From assembly GCF_016463975.1 (NCBI RefSeq), contig NZ_JAEMNX010000020.1, positions 50,816 to 114,815 of the forward strand: DNA of 64,000 bases, given 5' to 3'. How positions within the stretch are numbered: the stretch's first letter is position 1; every line of letters begins with the position of its first letter. A program made the position numbers and the translations under genes. Shown one piece after another: positions 9,383 to 17,977 of this stretch. The notes beneath the pieces were generated by a model. It ran no database searches, was not told where the DNA came from, and saw nothing but the letters and a program-made list of their open reading frames with translations. The DNA comes from Marinomonas transparens. GTDB lineage: Bacteria; Pseudomonadota; Gammaproteobacteria; Pseudomonadales; Marinomonadaceae.

Positions 9383-11551
9383 ATGAAGGACAGTAGAGCA
9401 AAGCTCAATATACATAAACCAACCTGGAAATCCCTATTTGCTGGCGTAGTTCTATCGGCAATGGGCTCATTATCTCTAGCTGGCGAACCCGTTAATGGTG
9501 ATGACTGGCTTCACGTAAGCGGTAATCAAATTCTTGATGCTAACAACAACCCAGTCTGGTTAACCGGTGCTAACTGGTTCGGCTTTAATACTAACGAACG
9601 TATTTTTCACGGCCTTTGGTCGGTCAACTTAGAAAGCACATTAGACAGCATCGCTGGCCGTGGTATTAACCTATTACGAGTCCCCATCTCAACCGAGCTC
9701 ATCAAAGAATGGAAAAACGGCATCTACTCTCCAGCTAATGCCAACTCATCCGCAAACCCAAATCTTGCTGGCGCAAATTCACTGCAAGTTTTTGATGCTT
9801 TCCTAGCTCATTCTCGCAAAATAGGCTTAAAAGTCCTGTTAGATATGCACAGTCCAAAAGCCGATAACGCAGGTCACTTCCAACCACTTTGGTATCAAGA
9901 TGACATTACCGCGGAAGACTTTTATAGCACGTGGGAATGGATTACTGACCGCTATAGAGATGATGACACCATTCTCGCGTTTGACCTCGAAAACGAGCCC
10001 CACGGCGAGCCTTGGGGTGGTGGCGCCTTTGCTAAATGGGATAACTCTAATGATGACAACAACTGGAAACAGGTCTGTGAAAACGCCGCGAACCGCATTT
10101 TAGATATTAATCCTAATATGCTGGTTATGTGCGAAGGTGTCGCCTCGTTCCCTAAAGATGGCGTCACCTGGACAAGCTCAAATATCAATGATTACCACAA
10201 CAATTGGTGGGGAGGGAATTTACGTGGTGTTAAAGATTACCCAGTGGACTTAGGGAATCGCCAAAGCCAACTCTTGTATTCACCCCATGACTATGGCCCC
10301 CTCGTATCACAACAGGATTGGTTCTATAACGGCTTTAATAAAGACACTTTATACCAAGATGTTTGGAGGGATAACTGGCTATACATTCATGAAGACAACA
10401 TAGCCCCTCTACTCATCGGAGAATGGGGAGGTTTCATGGATGGCGGTGATAATGAAAAATGGATGAACGCCATACGAGACCTCATTGTCGAATATAAACT
10501 CCACCATACATTCTGGTGCATCAACCCAAATTCAGGCGATACCGGCGGTTTACTTAACGACGATTGGACCACATGGGATGAAGCAAAATATGCCCTTTTC
10601 AAACCCTCCTTGTGGAGCAATGAAAATGGCAAATTTATCAGCCTAGACCACCAAGTCGCCTTGGGTAGCGAAGCAACAGGAATAAGTCTTGGCGATCACT
10701 TTGGCACCCTAACAACCTCTATCGATATCACCTCGCCAAACGATGGCGATCAGGTATTAACCGATACACAGGTCACAATCGCTTATAGCTTAACAAAAGC
10801 CACCTCCGTCAATGTCTACCTAAACGATGCATTAATCGCCCAAGGCATCACTGGTTCAGCATCAGTGACCTCACCCAGTACCGCCGGCACCTTCGAGGTA
10901 CGACTTGTTGGCGTAGACAGCAACAACATAGAATTACCAGTCAGCGATAGCATCACCCTAAATGCAGTTAATGATGTCCCTCTTGAGCCAATGATTTCTA
11001 TCCTTGCCCCAGCGGAAGGCACGCCATTTGAAACCAGCGACACCATAAACCTGACCGTATCACTAGACAATGCATCAGGTTTTGAAGCGCAATTAAAGGG
11101 TATCAGCACGATATTTTCTGGCTCTACAGGGCAAATACAAGCGCCGAACGAAGCAGGTAACTACAGCCTATTAGTGACAGCACTAGACGAAAATCAAACA
11201 CCTACATCAGCAACAGACAGTGTCAATATCACCGTCAATGGGCCGGCAACAGCAGAAATGAGTTGTGTGATAGGTGGTTCAAGTGTGTGGGCTACAGGCT
11301 TTGTGCTTAGTCCAGTCACTATTACCAATTTAGGCAACGAAACTGTCACCAGTTGGGCAGCGAGGGTCGACTTTAATAATGTCATTACCTTCACCTCTGG
11401 CTGGAATGGCATCTTCAGTGCTGACATACAAAGTGTTGAAGTCACCAGCGCCAATTACAACGGCACAATAGCACCGGGGCAAAGCGTCACCTTTGGCTTC
11501 CAAGGAACCCATGACAACAGCTTTAGCGAACCGAGTTGTATGGTTTATTAA
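9383..11551 (+). CDS. Secreted GH5 cellulase with Ig-like linkers and C-terminal CBM2
   Basis: 722 residues from ATG 9383 (GGAAGAGG upstream); an earlier in-frame start would place the signal peptide internally. Signal peptide to about residue 33 (MGSLSLAG-EP). GH5 domain about 40-420: RVPIS, LLDMHSP, acid/base Glu205 in DLENEP, nucleophile Glu347 in LLIGEWGG. Two Ig-like modules follow (about 460-530 and 540-620), then a CBM2 (about 625-722) opening at MSCVIGG, with the SGWNG motif and a closing cysteine (EPSCMVY). It hydrolyses beta-1,4-glucan outside the cell; export through the T2SS encoded 5 kb away is likely but not proven. Monocistronic, closed by a strong terminator. Confidence 0.95.
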   Translation: MKDSRAKLNIHKPTWKSLFAGVVLSAMGSLSLAGEPVNGDDWLHVSGNQILDANNNPVWLTGANWFGFNTNERIFHGLWSVNLESTLDSIAGRGINLLRVPISTELIKEWKNGIYSPANANSSANPNLAGANSLQVFDAFLAHSRKIGLKVLLDMHSPKADNAGHFQPLWYQDDITAEDFYSTWEWITDRYRDDDTILAFDLENEPHGEPWGGGAFAKWDNSNDDNNWKQVCENAANRILDINPNMLVMCEGVASFPKDGVTWTSSNINDYHNNWWGGNLRGVKDYPVDLGNRQSQLLYSPHDYGPLVSQQDWFYNGFNKDTLYQDVWRDNWLYIHEDNIAPLLIGEWGGFMDGGDNEKWMNAIRDLIVEYKLHHTFWCINPNSGDTGGLLNDDWTTWDEAKYALFKPSLWSNENGKFISLDHQVALGSEATGISLGDHFGTLTTSIDITSPNDGDQVLTDTQVTIAYSLTKATSVNVYLNDALIAQGITGSASVTSPSTAGTFEVRLVGVDSNNIELPVSDSITLNAVNDVPLEPMISILAPAEGTPFETSDTINLTVSLDNASGFEAQLKGISTIFSGSTGQIQAPNEAGNYSLLVTALDENQTPTSATDSVNITVNGPATAEMSCVIGGSSVWATGFVLSPVTITNLGNETVTSWAARVDFNNVITFTSGWNGIFSADIQSVEVTSANYNGTIAPGQSVTFGFQGTHDNSFSEPSCMVY

Positions 11552-11576
11552 AAACGTCTAAGTGAGTTCATTATAC

Positions 11577-11617
11577 AAAAATCCCCCCAGCATAAAGTCA
11601 TGCTGGGGGGATTTTTA
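11577..11617. terminator. Bidirectional intrinsic terminator between convergent genes
   Basis: AAAAAT then a perfect stem TCCCCCCAGCAT / ATGCTGGGGGGA with loop AAAGTC, then ATTTTT. The flanking A-tract and T-tract make it work on both strands, serving the cellulase (+) and the phenolic acid decarboxylase (-). Confidence 0.92.
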
Positions 11618-11647
11618 TATCAGATACCCGATTACCTTCTTTATGCC

Positions 11648-12190
11648 TTACGCCAAAGCAGATTCTTTTTTTGGTAATAAATTCTTATCAGACAAGCACT
11701 CAGGATAGTTATCAGGCAGTTCACTTGGCGGACAAGCAATGACCTCCTCATTATTAATACCACAATCACGCATGTATATGAGTGTTGCAAAGCTATCCAC
11801 TACCTCTATTGGATAAACAGGCCCTGCTTCTCTATAAGCCTCCATTTCGTTAAGGTATTCATTTTGAAAACAAGCAATTTTTTTCGGGTCATTGATTACC
11901 CAGCGAGGGAAAAATATGGTGCCATGTACGATGTAATTATGCAGATTCAACGAGAGCGCAACATTATTCCCAGTCGGCTCACTCCAAGAAACTCGATAAA
12001 CATCCTTTGCTATGCGTACGATATTAACAGCTTGATCTTTGACCCAACGCCCCGCAACAATGCCGCTATGAACGCGGTAATCAATGGTCACTTCGTTTTT
12101 TACATAAAGCTCATAACGCCACCCAGCATCATAAATATAAATAAAGCTTTTACCCACAAAACCACTTACATCGTCTTTATTAAAGTCCAT
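11648..12190 (-). CDS. padC: Phenolic acid decarboxylase
   Basis: 180 residues from the ATG at 12190 (AAGGA 7 nt upstream); a longer frame from 12241 has no ribosome site. Matches the PadC/Pdc family throughout: FVGKSFIYIYDAGWRYELY, TIDYRVHSGIVAGRWVKDQ, VYRVSWSEPTG, HGTIFFPRWV and NNEEVI. The catalytic tyrosines (YIY), Arg (AGRW) and Glu (SEPTG) expected from the Bacillus enzyme are present. It decarboxylates ferulic, coumaric and caffeic acids to vinyl phenols, detoxifying plant cell-wall phenolics, in the cytosol. Stand-alone; no PadR regulator is next to it. Tail (about 20 residues) is longer than in Bacillus. Confidence 0.92.
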   Translation of the reverse strand: MDFNKDDVSGFVGKSFIYIYDAGWRYELYVKNEVTIDYRVHSGIVAGRWVKDQAVNIVRIAKDVYRVSWSEPTGNNVALSLNLHNYIVHGTIFFPRWVINDPKKIACFQNEYLNEMEAYREAGPVYPIEVVDSFATLIYMRDCGINNEEVIACPPSELPDNYPECLSDKNLLPKKESALA

Positions 12191-12357
12191 ATCATCATCC
12201 TTGTTAATTACTCCATTATGTAAGAAACCCTCAAGCTCCATACAAGCAAAAAATCACTAAGAAGAAAACATAACTCACCCTCAAAAAGGTTGTTTTCTTC
12301 GCATTAGCCCTAACGTCCGTAGATTTATCATGCCATGGATACTCAGAATATGCATTC

Positions 12358-12448
12358 GTAATTTAGCTTTATCCGTTTCCAAATGGCGACACCAGCCACT
12401 TCTAGCCCTCAGCTACTAATCAGCAATTTAGTACTATCCGTTTCAGGC
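12358..12448. repeat. Short degenerate direct repeat in a 282-bp intergenic stretch
   Basis: AATTTAGCTTTATCCGTTTC (about 12360-12379) and AATTTAGTACTATCCGTTTC (about 12425-12444) are alike at 17 of 20 positions, 65 bp apart. The rest of 12191-12472 shows no gene and no clear promoter. The copies may be remnants of a dispersed element or a local duplication. Confidence 0.4.
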
Positions 12449-12472
12449 TAATCACAAACAGCTAATTTCATT

Positions 12473-13369
12473 CTAGCCTCCCGCGAAGGGCTGGCTTGGT
12501 GCTCCCGCTATATCAACCTCAAAATCACTTTTTAGATCAAGAGCCTTTTTTAAATCAATCGCGAAGACATGACCCGCTAAAGGTTGCTTAGCTAAGTCTT
12601 CTTCGCTGGTGGCAACACTGGCAGACGTAATAAATAAGGTCTTGCCCTCAGGCCCACCAAACACACAGCTGGTTGGCTTCGCAAAGGGCAGTTCAATGGT
12701 CTCCAATAACTCACCATCCGGGTTGTATCTCACAATACGAGCCCCATTCCAATTCGCATTCCACAAGCACCCTTCTAGATCGATACAAGAACCATCAGCA
12801 CCAATTCCTTCAGGGACTTCTACAAACGGTTTTTGACGACGTATGTCATAGAACTCAGGATAAGGAAAAGCGTGAATCTGTCGCGTCATAGAGTCGCCAA
12901 AATAAAACCGCCCTCTTTGCTCATCCCATGCCAAAGTATTGGCAACCCCCACACCTTCTAACATCAGTGTTTTCTTACCTTCTGCCGTCACTTGCCACAG
13001 ACGACCAGAAGTATTCTTCTCCACATCATCCATGGTGCCAACCCAAAGTGTTCCATTAGGGTCACACTTAGCATCATTGCTGCGATTGCTAGGTAAATCC
13101 GTATCGAGCGCACATAAATACTCAAGATCACCCGTCAATTTGTCTAAATAAGCGACACCATCTGCCATGCAAACTAACAAACGCTCGCTCTGAGTCGTAA
13201 ACACCGCCGAGACTTTTTTGGGTAAAGTCCAATGTTGACATTCGTTACTCTCTTGATGCCAACGCCATACCTGACAAGCGGGAATGTCGACCCAATACAA
13301 AGCTTGCTCAGCTTGGCTCCAAAATGGCCCTTCTGCTAACTGATGACGTTGTGTACTTATTTGTTTCAT
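12473..13369 (-). CDS. SMP-30/gluconolactonase-family sugar lactonase
   Basis: 298 residues with the six-bladed SMP-30 fold. Metal ligands expected in the family are visible: Glu in AEGPFW (near 14), Asn in SNRSNDAKCDPNGTLWVGTM, and Asp in GADGSCIDLEGCLW. It opens sugar-acid lactones; with DgoA and DgoK as partners, D-galactonolactone (or a related aldonolactone such as L-arabinonolactone) is the most likely substrate. Start overlaps the aldolase stop by 4 nt, so it is the last gene of the dgoK-dgoA-lactonase operon. Cytosolic or periplasmic; no signal peptide seen. Confidence 0.85.
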   Translation of the reverse strand: MKQISTQRHQLAEGPFWSQAEQALYWVDIPACQVWRWHQESNECQHWTLPKKVSAVFTTQSERLLVCMADGVAYLDKLTGDLEYLCALDTDLPSNRSNDAKCDPNGTLWVGTMDDVEKNTSGRLWQVTAEGKKTLMLEGVGVANTLAWDEQRGRFYFGDSMTRQIHAFPYPEFYDIRRQKPFVEVPEGIGADGSCIDLEGCLWNANWNGARIVRYNPDGELLETIELPFAKPTSCVFGGPEGKTLFITSASVATSEEDLAKQPLAGHVFAIDLKKALDLKSDFEVDIAGAPSQPFAGG

Positions 13370-14025
13370 TTACCTTCTCCTGAAAAAAGAACGCCCTGAT
13401 AGGATTTCCATGTCGCCATAAAGGCCTCAGCATTCGCTTTCGTCGTCACGACAGACTGGCCTTTTTTATACAAAGCCGAACCCAAACCAAAACCACGGGC
13501 ACCGACTTTCAAATAGTCTTCAACATTCGCTGGCGTCACGCCCCCCACAGGACATATCCAAGTATCTGCGGGAATAACCGCCCCCAGAGCGTTAATAACA
13601 TTGAGGGTAGGCAATGCCTCCGCTGGGAATAGTTTCACCGCGTCCGCTCCGGCATGCAAGGCCGCGAAAGCCTCACTTGCGGTAAAAAAGCCCGGCATCG
13701 CATACAAACCAGCGACTTTGGCTGCTTTAATCAACTCTACATCCGTATGCGGGCAAACCATTAGCCCCGCCCCTGTTGCAACAAGTTGCGTCAACTGCGA
13801 CATGGTTAACACAGTACCCGCACCAATCAATGCTTGTTCACCAAAGGTGTCTTGCAACAGGCGAATACTAGTAAAGGGGTCAGGGGAATTAAGGGGGACT
13901 TCAATTAAACGAAAACCTGTTTCAATCAAGACACGCGTGTGTTCGACCACTTCATCAGGTTGCACGCCTCGAAGGATCGCAACCATAGGAAATTCTTGCA
14001 TTAAGGCATCAAAAGAATGTTTCAT
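13366..14025 (-). CDS. dgoA: 2-dehydro-3-deoxy-6-phosphogalactonate aldolase
   Basis: 219 residues, a KDPG/KDPGal-type class I aldolase. Visible signatures: MVAILRGV, the Glu of RLIEVPLNSP (Glu42), GAGTVLT, and the Schiff-base lysine in GADAVKLFPAE (Lys131). The LNSPDP wording and the adjacent 2-dehydro-3-deoxygalactonokinase point to the galactonate (DgoA) branch rather than Eda. It splits KDPGal to pyruvate and glyceraldehyde 3-phosphate. Lies 2 nt after dgoK and overlaps the lactonase by 4 nt. Confidence 0.9.
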   Translation of the reverse strand: MKHSFDALMQEFPMVAILRGVQPDEVVEHTRVLIETGFRLIEVPLNSPDPFTSIRLLQDTFGEQALIGAGTVLTMSQLTQLVATGAGLMVCPHTDVELIKAAKVAGLYAMPGFFTASEAFAALHAGADAVKLFPAEALPTLNVINALGAVIPADTWICPVGGVTPANVEDYLKVGARGFGLGSALYKKGQSVVTTKANAEAFMATWKSYQGVLFSGEGK

Positions 14026-14027
14026 TA

Positions 14028-15005
14028 TTAAGCTCCTGCCGCGCCACTGGTAACCGCGTTCTGACGACTCGCCAAGCGCTTCAATCCGCGGATACTCGCT
14101 TCGCTGGCCTCTAAAAATTCAGATTGAAGGTCACAGAATGACAAAGCCAACGCATAACGCGCACTTAAGGCTTGGCTGCCTACAATCAATATTGGAGTGT
14201 TTTTATCTACGACACTCTGCGACAGCAAAATATCATTCACATCATGACCAATCACCACTCCAGAAAGGTAGTCACGCACTTCCTCTGCGCCTAACTCTCC
14301 ACACACAAAACGACTGCGGGCACTAAACAAATGATGTAACACACCACCCGCTTGCTGACTTGCCAATAGACCTTTATGAAAAGCATCTTCGTTCAACACC
14401 TTAGCTTGGGGCAAATCTTTTACCAAACTGGAATCATCGTTGAGCTGCGCAAACAATTCACCGGTGATACAAGTAGAAAACTGTGCCACGCTACCATGAA
14501 TGATTTTCACCCACTTACAATGGGTTCCCGGCATACAGCACAAAGGCGTTTCCTGTTCACGCCCTTGAGAAGCCAACCAGTCCATAATGCCAAGCAGCTG
14601 GGTTTCTTCACCGCGCATCACATCCGCATAACCGCTCATACCAACGCCCTGTAGCCCCGGCACAATTGCCACAGGATTAGGCAGCGACGTCGTTAGCCAA
14701 AACAAATGCTCAGCCAAGCTATCCAGCTGGATTGGACATTGTTGGTAAGGCACTTCCTGCCATCCCCCACGGCTACCCACCATACCGGCCATATAAATCG
14801 GCAAGTCTGGTGTTAACCAATCAGCCAACAACTCTGACAGTACCGCTTCAAACTCACCAGAAGCCAGCTTTAACATACCTAAATGGCTGTCACGTTGCGC
14901 TTGAATTTGCCCCTGCTGATCCATTAAAAATGCCCGTAAATTGGTGGTTCCCCAATCAACGGCAATAAAGCTCGCCTTCTCTTCAGTAAAATGAAATGCA
15001 GCCAT
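14028..15005 (-). CDS. dgoK: 2-dehydro-3-deoxygalactonokinase
   Basis: 325 residues of the DgoK family (ASKHA fold): N-terminal phosphate loop FIAVDWGTTNLRAFLMD, then MAGMVGSRGGWQEVPYQQCP, CCMPGTHCKWV and ELGAEEVRDYLSGVVIGHD. It phosphorylates 2-dehydro-3-deoxy-D-galactonate with ATP. First intact gene of the operon: it begins in the last base of the stop codon of a dehydrogenase remnant. No galactonate dehydratase or transporter is in the window. Confidence 0.92.
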   Translation of the reverse strand: MAAFHFTEEKASFIAVDWGTTNLRAFLMDQQGQIQAQRDSHLGMLKLASGEFEAVLSELLADWLTPDLPIYMAGMVGSRGGWQEVPYQQCPIQLDSLAEHLFWLTTSLPNPVAIVPGLQGVGMSGYADVMRGEETQLLGIMDWLASQGREQETPLCCMPGTHCKWVKIIHGSVAQFSTCITGELFAQLNDDSSLVKDLPQAKVLNEDAFHKGLLASQQAGGVLHHLFSARSRFVCGELGAEEVRDYLSGVVIGHDVNDILLSQSVVDKNTPILIVGSQALSARYALALSFCDLQSEFLEASEASIRGLKRLASRQNAVTSGAAGA

Positions 15006-15349
15006 TACAAACGACCTCCATTAACCACCAAGCTTTGTCCGGAAATCATACGACTGCCATCCGCAGCCAAAAAATTATGCAAATGCAAATCACGACCTCC
15101 CATATCAAGAGTGACTTCGTCATACCCCCACTCAGCCCCCTGTTGCGCACAAACAAGTACTAAGGTTTTGCCTTGCCTTATATTGTCGATAAAAACCCAT
15201 TTTATTAAAACATTATCCGTCATCATCAGCCTTGCGTAGTCGCTAAGGTTAAGCGAGCAATCCCCCTTGCTAAAGTAAAACGCAACCGAGACAAAAAGCC
15301 TTAAGTTCACTTCCTTTAATAGGTAAAAACCAATTAACTTACTCGCCAA
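15005..15349 (-). pseudogene. C-terminal remnant of a short-chain dehydrogenase (possible galactose dehydrogenase)
   Basis: The last 30 or so residues (HNFLAADGSRMISGQSLVVNGG) are the standard ending of classical SDR enzymes. Nothing upstream resembles a Rossmann fold: no TGxxxGIG, no YxxxK. The frame stays open for 114 codons but its first 80 residues look like fused unrelated sequence. It directly precedes dgoK, so the original operon probably began with an NAD(P) sugar dehydrogenase, now deleted. Confidence 0.6.
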
Positions 15350-15415
15350 ATAAACACTAAAATCGCCAAGCCTAAATAATGGAACGAAGTTTCATTATTT
15401 GCAATAAAAAAGTGA

Positions 15416-15600
15416 AGAGACCTTTGCAACAAGCCTCGAGCAAAGCCAAGATGAGGAAAGAATAGACGACAAAGCGGACGCTTACATGGATACAAGTGTT
15501 AGGGCAACGTAGGAACAGCTACCGAGGGGCAGAAACCGAAGAACAGTGGTGAGAAGCAACGTAGAAAAACCATTGCTGAGCCAAGAGGGCGTGGTTACAC
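15416..15600. other. Non-coding stretch with possible IS-end/GGA-rich sequence
   Basis: No gene is seen in 15350-15627. Starting at 15416, GAGACCTTTGCAA recalls the terminal sequence of some IS5-like elements, without a matching far end. It is followed by a GGA-rich, structured-looking stretch (GATGAGGAAAG, GTAGGAAC, CGAGGGGC) and a small hairpin GAGGG..CCCTC at about 15586-15603. It may be debris from the rearrangement that removed the dehydrogenase. Assignment is tentative. Confidence 0.3.
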
Positions 15601-15627
15601 CCTCCCGAGTTCCAAAATATCACATCA

Positions 15628-16248
15628 TTAAAAAAGCCAGTTCATCCCCACCATGCCATGGTCTGCTATTTTCGATGACTTCCAGTTATTTTTAATAAAG
15701 TTATCGTATTGATACTGAGTGAAAATACTCAAGTTATAAGGGAGTTGATAACGTAAACCAATATTAGAGCTCACTTCAAAAAGCTCGTCATTGCTCCAAT
15801 CCAAGGAAAAAAACCTAGGCCTTAAACTGGCCCCAACAAACAAAGCAAAGGATTCAGTGAAAAAGCCATAAAGATTCACTCCAACCTCTGCTCCCCTCCG
15901 CTCATATTGATCCAATGACGTTCTACTAAGCGCAATATGCATTTCTGCACCATAGGATTCACTACTGACTTCAGCAAAGTTAAATGCCGTTATACCCACT
16001 TCTTTCACTGTCCCGTCTTCACCTAAGGAAGATTGCGAGATATAAAGACCAGCAAAGCTACCTATTTGATCATCTGGCTCCAAACCAACCGCCAACTCTA
16101 GGTGCTCAGCACCATCGCCTCCCGACACTTCGACAAACACAGACGGTACGATGGATTGGGATTCTTGCTCTTCCTTAGCATACACATCGCAGGACAACAC
16201 CATCAGCATGGAGGCGCTGCTCAACACAAACCGACGGACTAACTTCAT
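15628..16248 (-). CDS. YfaZ-like outer-membrane protein
   Basis: 206 residues. Signal peptide (LVRRFVLSSASMLMVLSCDVYA) then a beta-rich mature protein with alternating aromatic strands, e.g. FAGLYISQSSL, GAEVGVNLYGFF, SIFTQYQYDNF, ending in an aromatic residue (MNWLF) as outer-membrane barrels do. The pattern fits the YfaZ family. It follows gspM by 13 nt of gap and may be cotranscribed with the T2SS operon. Function unknown; porin-like role is inferred. Confidence 0.6.
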   Translation of the reverse strand: MKLVRRFVLSSASMLMVLSCDVYAKEEQESQSIVPSVFVEVSGGDGAEHLELAVGLEPDDQIGSFAGLYISQSSLGEDGTVKEVGITAFNFAEVSSESYGAEMHIALSRTSLDQYERRGAEVGVNLYGFFTESFALFVGASLRPRFFSLDWSNDELFEVSSNIGLRYQLPYNLSIFTQYQYDNFIKNNWKSSKIADHGMVGMNWLF

Positions 16249-16260
16249 ATCTGTTGTTCC

Positions 16261-16776
16261 TTAATCCAAAGAAATACTCAGGCTCACAACGCCCGGAGAC
16301 AGAGCCTGTATTTGCATACTGTTTATTTTTACCTTCTGCTGTGCGAGCAGGTTAAGCCATTGAGCAACCATCTCATAGGGTGCTTCTGAGATACCAACCC
16401 TTAAGCGGCTCTGCCCTTCACGACTGATCACCTCAGGAGCCAGCTTAGTTCTTTTAATACTGGTATTCACAATAACTCGCAACTCAGCCGAGTTACGATC
16501 AAGATAATCAACCCCGGCATCTTCTGTCGAAGCAATATCACTGGCGTGTTTGGCTAACAATAAGTAATTCGATGTGGCATTTGCTAAGCGATTACTCGCT
16601 TTTTGGTAGTCATTATAATAAGGGGTAAAAACAAGCTTAATCGCTAGCCAAAATAAGATGACAATAAGAGCAATAATCACCAACCTTTGCTTAGACTGAG
16701 ATAAGCTATTAAAAGCAGACAAGATCGCCTGTAACGAAGCACTTCCTTCCACCTGATTCATCAGCCACTGTTTCAT
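16261..16776 (-). CDS. gspM: Type II secretion protein M
   Basis: 171 residues. Short cytoplasmic start (MKQWLMNQVEGSASLQAILSAFNSLSQSKQRL), one TM helix (LVIIALIVILFWLAIKLVF), then a periplasmic ferredoxin-like domain with the family motif LNLLAQQKVKINSMQI. GspM pairs with GspL to anchor the assembly platform. Its ATG overlaps the gspL stop by 4 nt. No gspN follows. Confidence 0.88.
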   Translation of the reverse strand: MKQWLMNQVEGSASLQAILSAFNSLSQSKQRLVIIALIVILFWLAIKLVFTPYYNDYQKASNRLANATSNYLLLAKHASDIASTEDAGVDYLDRNSAELRVIVNTSIKRTKLAPEVISREGQSRLRVGISEAPYEMVAQWLNLLAQQKVKINSMQIQALSPGVVSLSISLD

Positions 16777-17936
16777 AACATCCCCTGAATTCGGTAAGAG
16801 CCAACGTACAATTTATCTTCTCGTACTACCTGATCGAGATAGGCATCCAATTTAAAGCGAGCAAAGCTTTTACTTATCTTGGCGAGCGTGTCTTGATCGG
16901 CAGCAGCCCACTCTAGAATATAAACCCCGTCCCGAAAGGCAATCAGCTGAAGTTCATTCTGCTCTTTAATGTCCTGCTTTGCCTGCTCAATTTTTTTCAA
17001 CACAAAGTAAGGAGAATAATCTTGGTCATCGACCTTCTCTTGCGATTCATTTGAGCGCAGTCGGCCTTCTATTTGCCGCTTTAAATTCACCACTCGGCCT
17101 TCTTCAGGTGCTAACGTCAAAAAGGCCTTATTCGCCTTGTTCTCGATAAAAGTGGCCTGCTGCTGATAAACCGAGGCTTCATAATGCAACCAAGTACAAC
17201 TGCCTGCCAAAAGAACAGCGGATAAAAAACCACCGATTTTCCAAAAACGCGCAAACTTCTGAGAAGACGACTGCTGAGCAAACTCCCGCTCAAACAAGTT
17301 CACCCCTTGCCAAGATTTCATATCCAATAAGGACTGACGAAGAAAATCCTCATCTAACACCTTGCTCGGAGCGGTAGCCGATTGTGCGGCAAACGAATGA
17401 GGAATGGGAAATAAATGATCATTTAAGAAACGGTAGTCTGTTCCCATAAAAGAGACGAACTCTTCTGCATCAAACCGCTTATAAAGCAAAGATTGAGGCA
17501 GTAATAAACGCTTTTTAACCGCAGTAACCATGTCCACTATTTGACTAAGCTGCACCATGTATTCTCGATCAACGGCACTCACCCATACTCCATTAGAATC
17601 AACAACCTTGGTAACAAAGTGAATGTCTTCAATAGGCTGAGCTAAAAACGACTCCATCAAAGTGGGAGCAATATCACTAATGTATCTTTCCTGACCTTTA
17701 CTAATGGTCAATAGCCTCGCATGACCACGGGAAGCCGGCGCAAAAGCAATAAGATCAACCAGACGCTCTGAATGGTTAGCATTAAGCTGTTCTTGAACCC
17801 AAGCATCAATATCAGCCATAGCAAGAGATTGCTCACTGACAATGAACACCATCTTATCTGAAAACAACCAGACATCCGCCGTCCACGGATCATCAATGAC
17901 ACTTGGTTCAATAAGTTGTAGCACTAGCTGATGCAA
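16773..17936 (-). CDS. gspL: Type II secretion protein L
   Basis: 387 residues read from a TTG at 17936, with AAGGAG 5 nt before it. Actin-like cytoplasmic domain to about residue 240, TM helix near 248-266 (ARFWKIGGFLSAVLLAGSCTWLHY), then a periplasmic domain closing in QVVREDKLYVGSYRIQGML. GspL binds the ATPase GspE and GspM. The 41 bp between gspK and gspL is the largest gap in the distal half of the operon. Confidence 0.88.
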   Translation of the reverse strand: MHQLVLQLIEPSVIDDPWTADVWLFSDKMVFIVSEQSLAMADIDAWVQEQLNANHSERLVDLIAFAPASRGHARLLTISKGQERYISDIAPTLMESFLAQPIEDIHFVTKVVDSNGVWVSAVDREYMVQLSQIVDMVTAVKKRLLLPQSLLYKRFDAEEFVSFMGTDYRFLNDHLFPIPHSFAAQSATAPSKVLDEDFLRQSLLDMKSWQGVNLFEREFAQQSSSQKFARFWKIGGFLSAVLLAGSCTWLHYEASVYQQQATFIENKANKAFLTLAPEEGRVVNLKRQIEGRLRSNESQEKVDDQDYSPYFVLKKIEQAKQDIKEQNELQLIAFRDGVYILEWAAADQDTLAKISKSFARFKLDAYLDQVVREDKLYVGSYRIQGML

Positions 17937-17977
17937 ACTAACTCCTTAGACATAATTCCCTGCTGCTCGATGCATAA

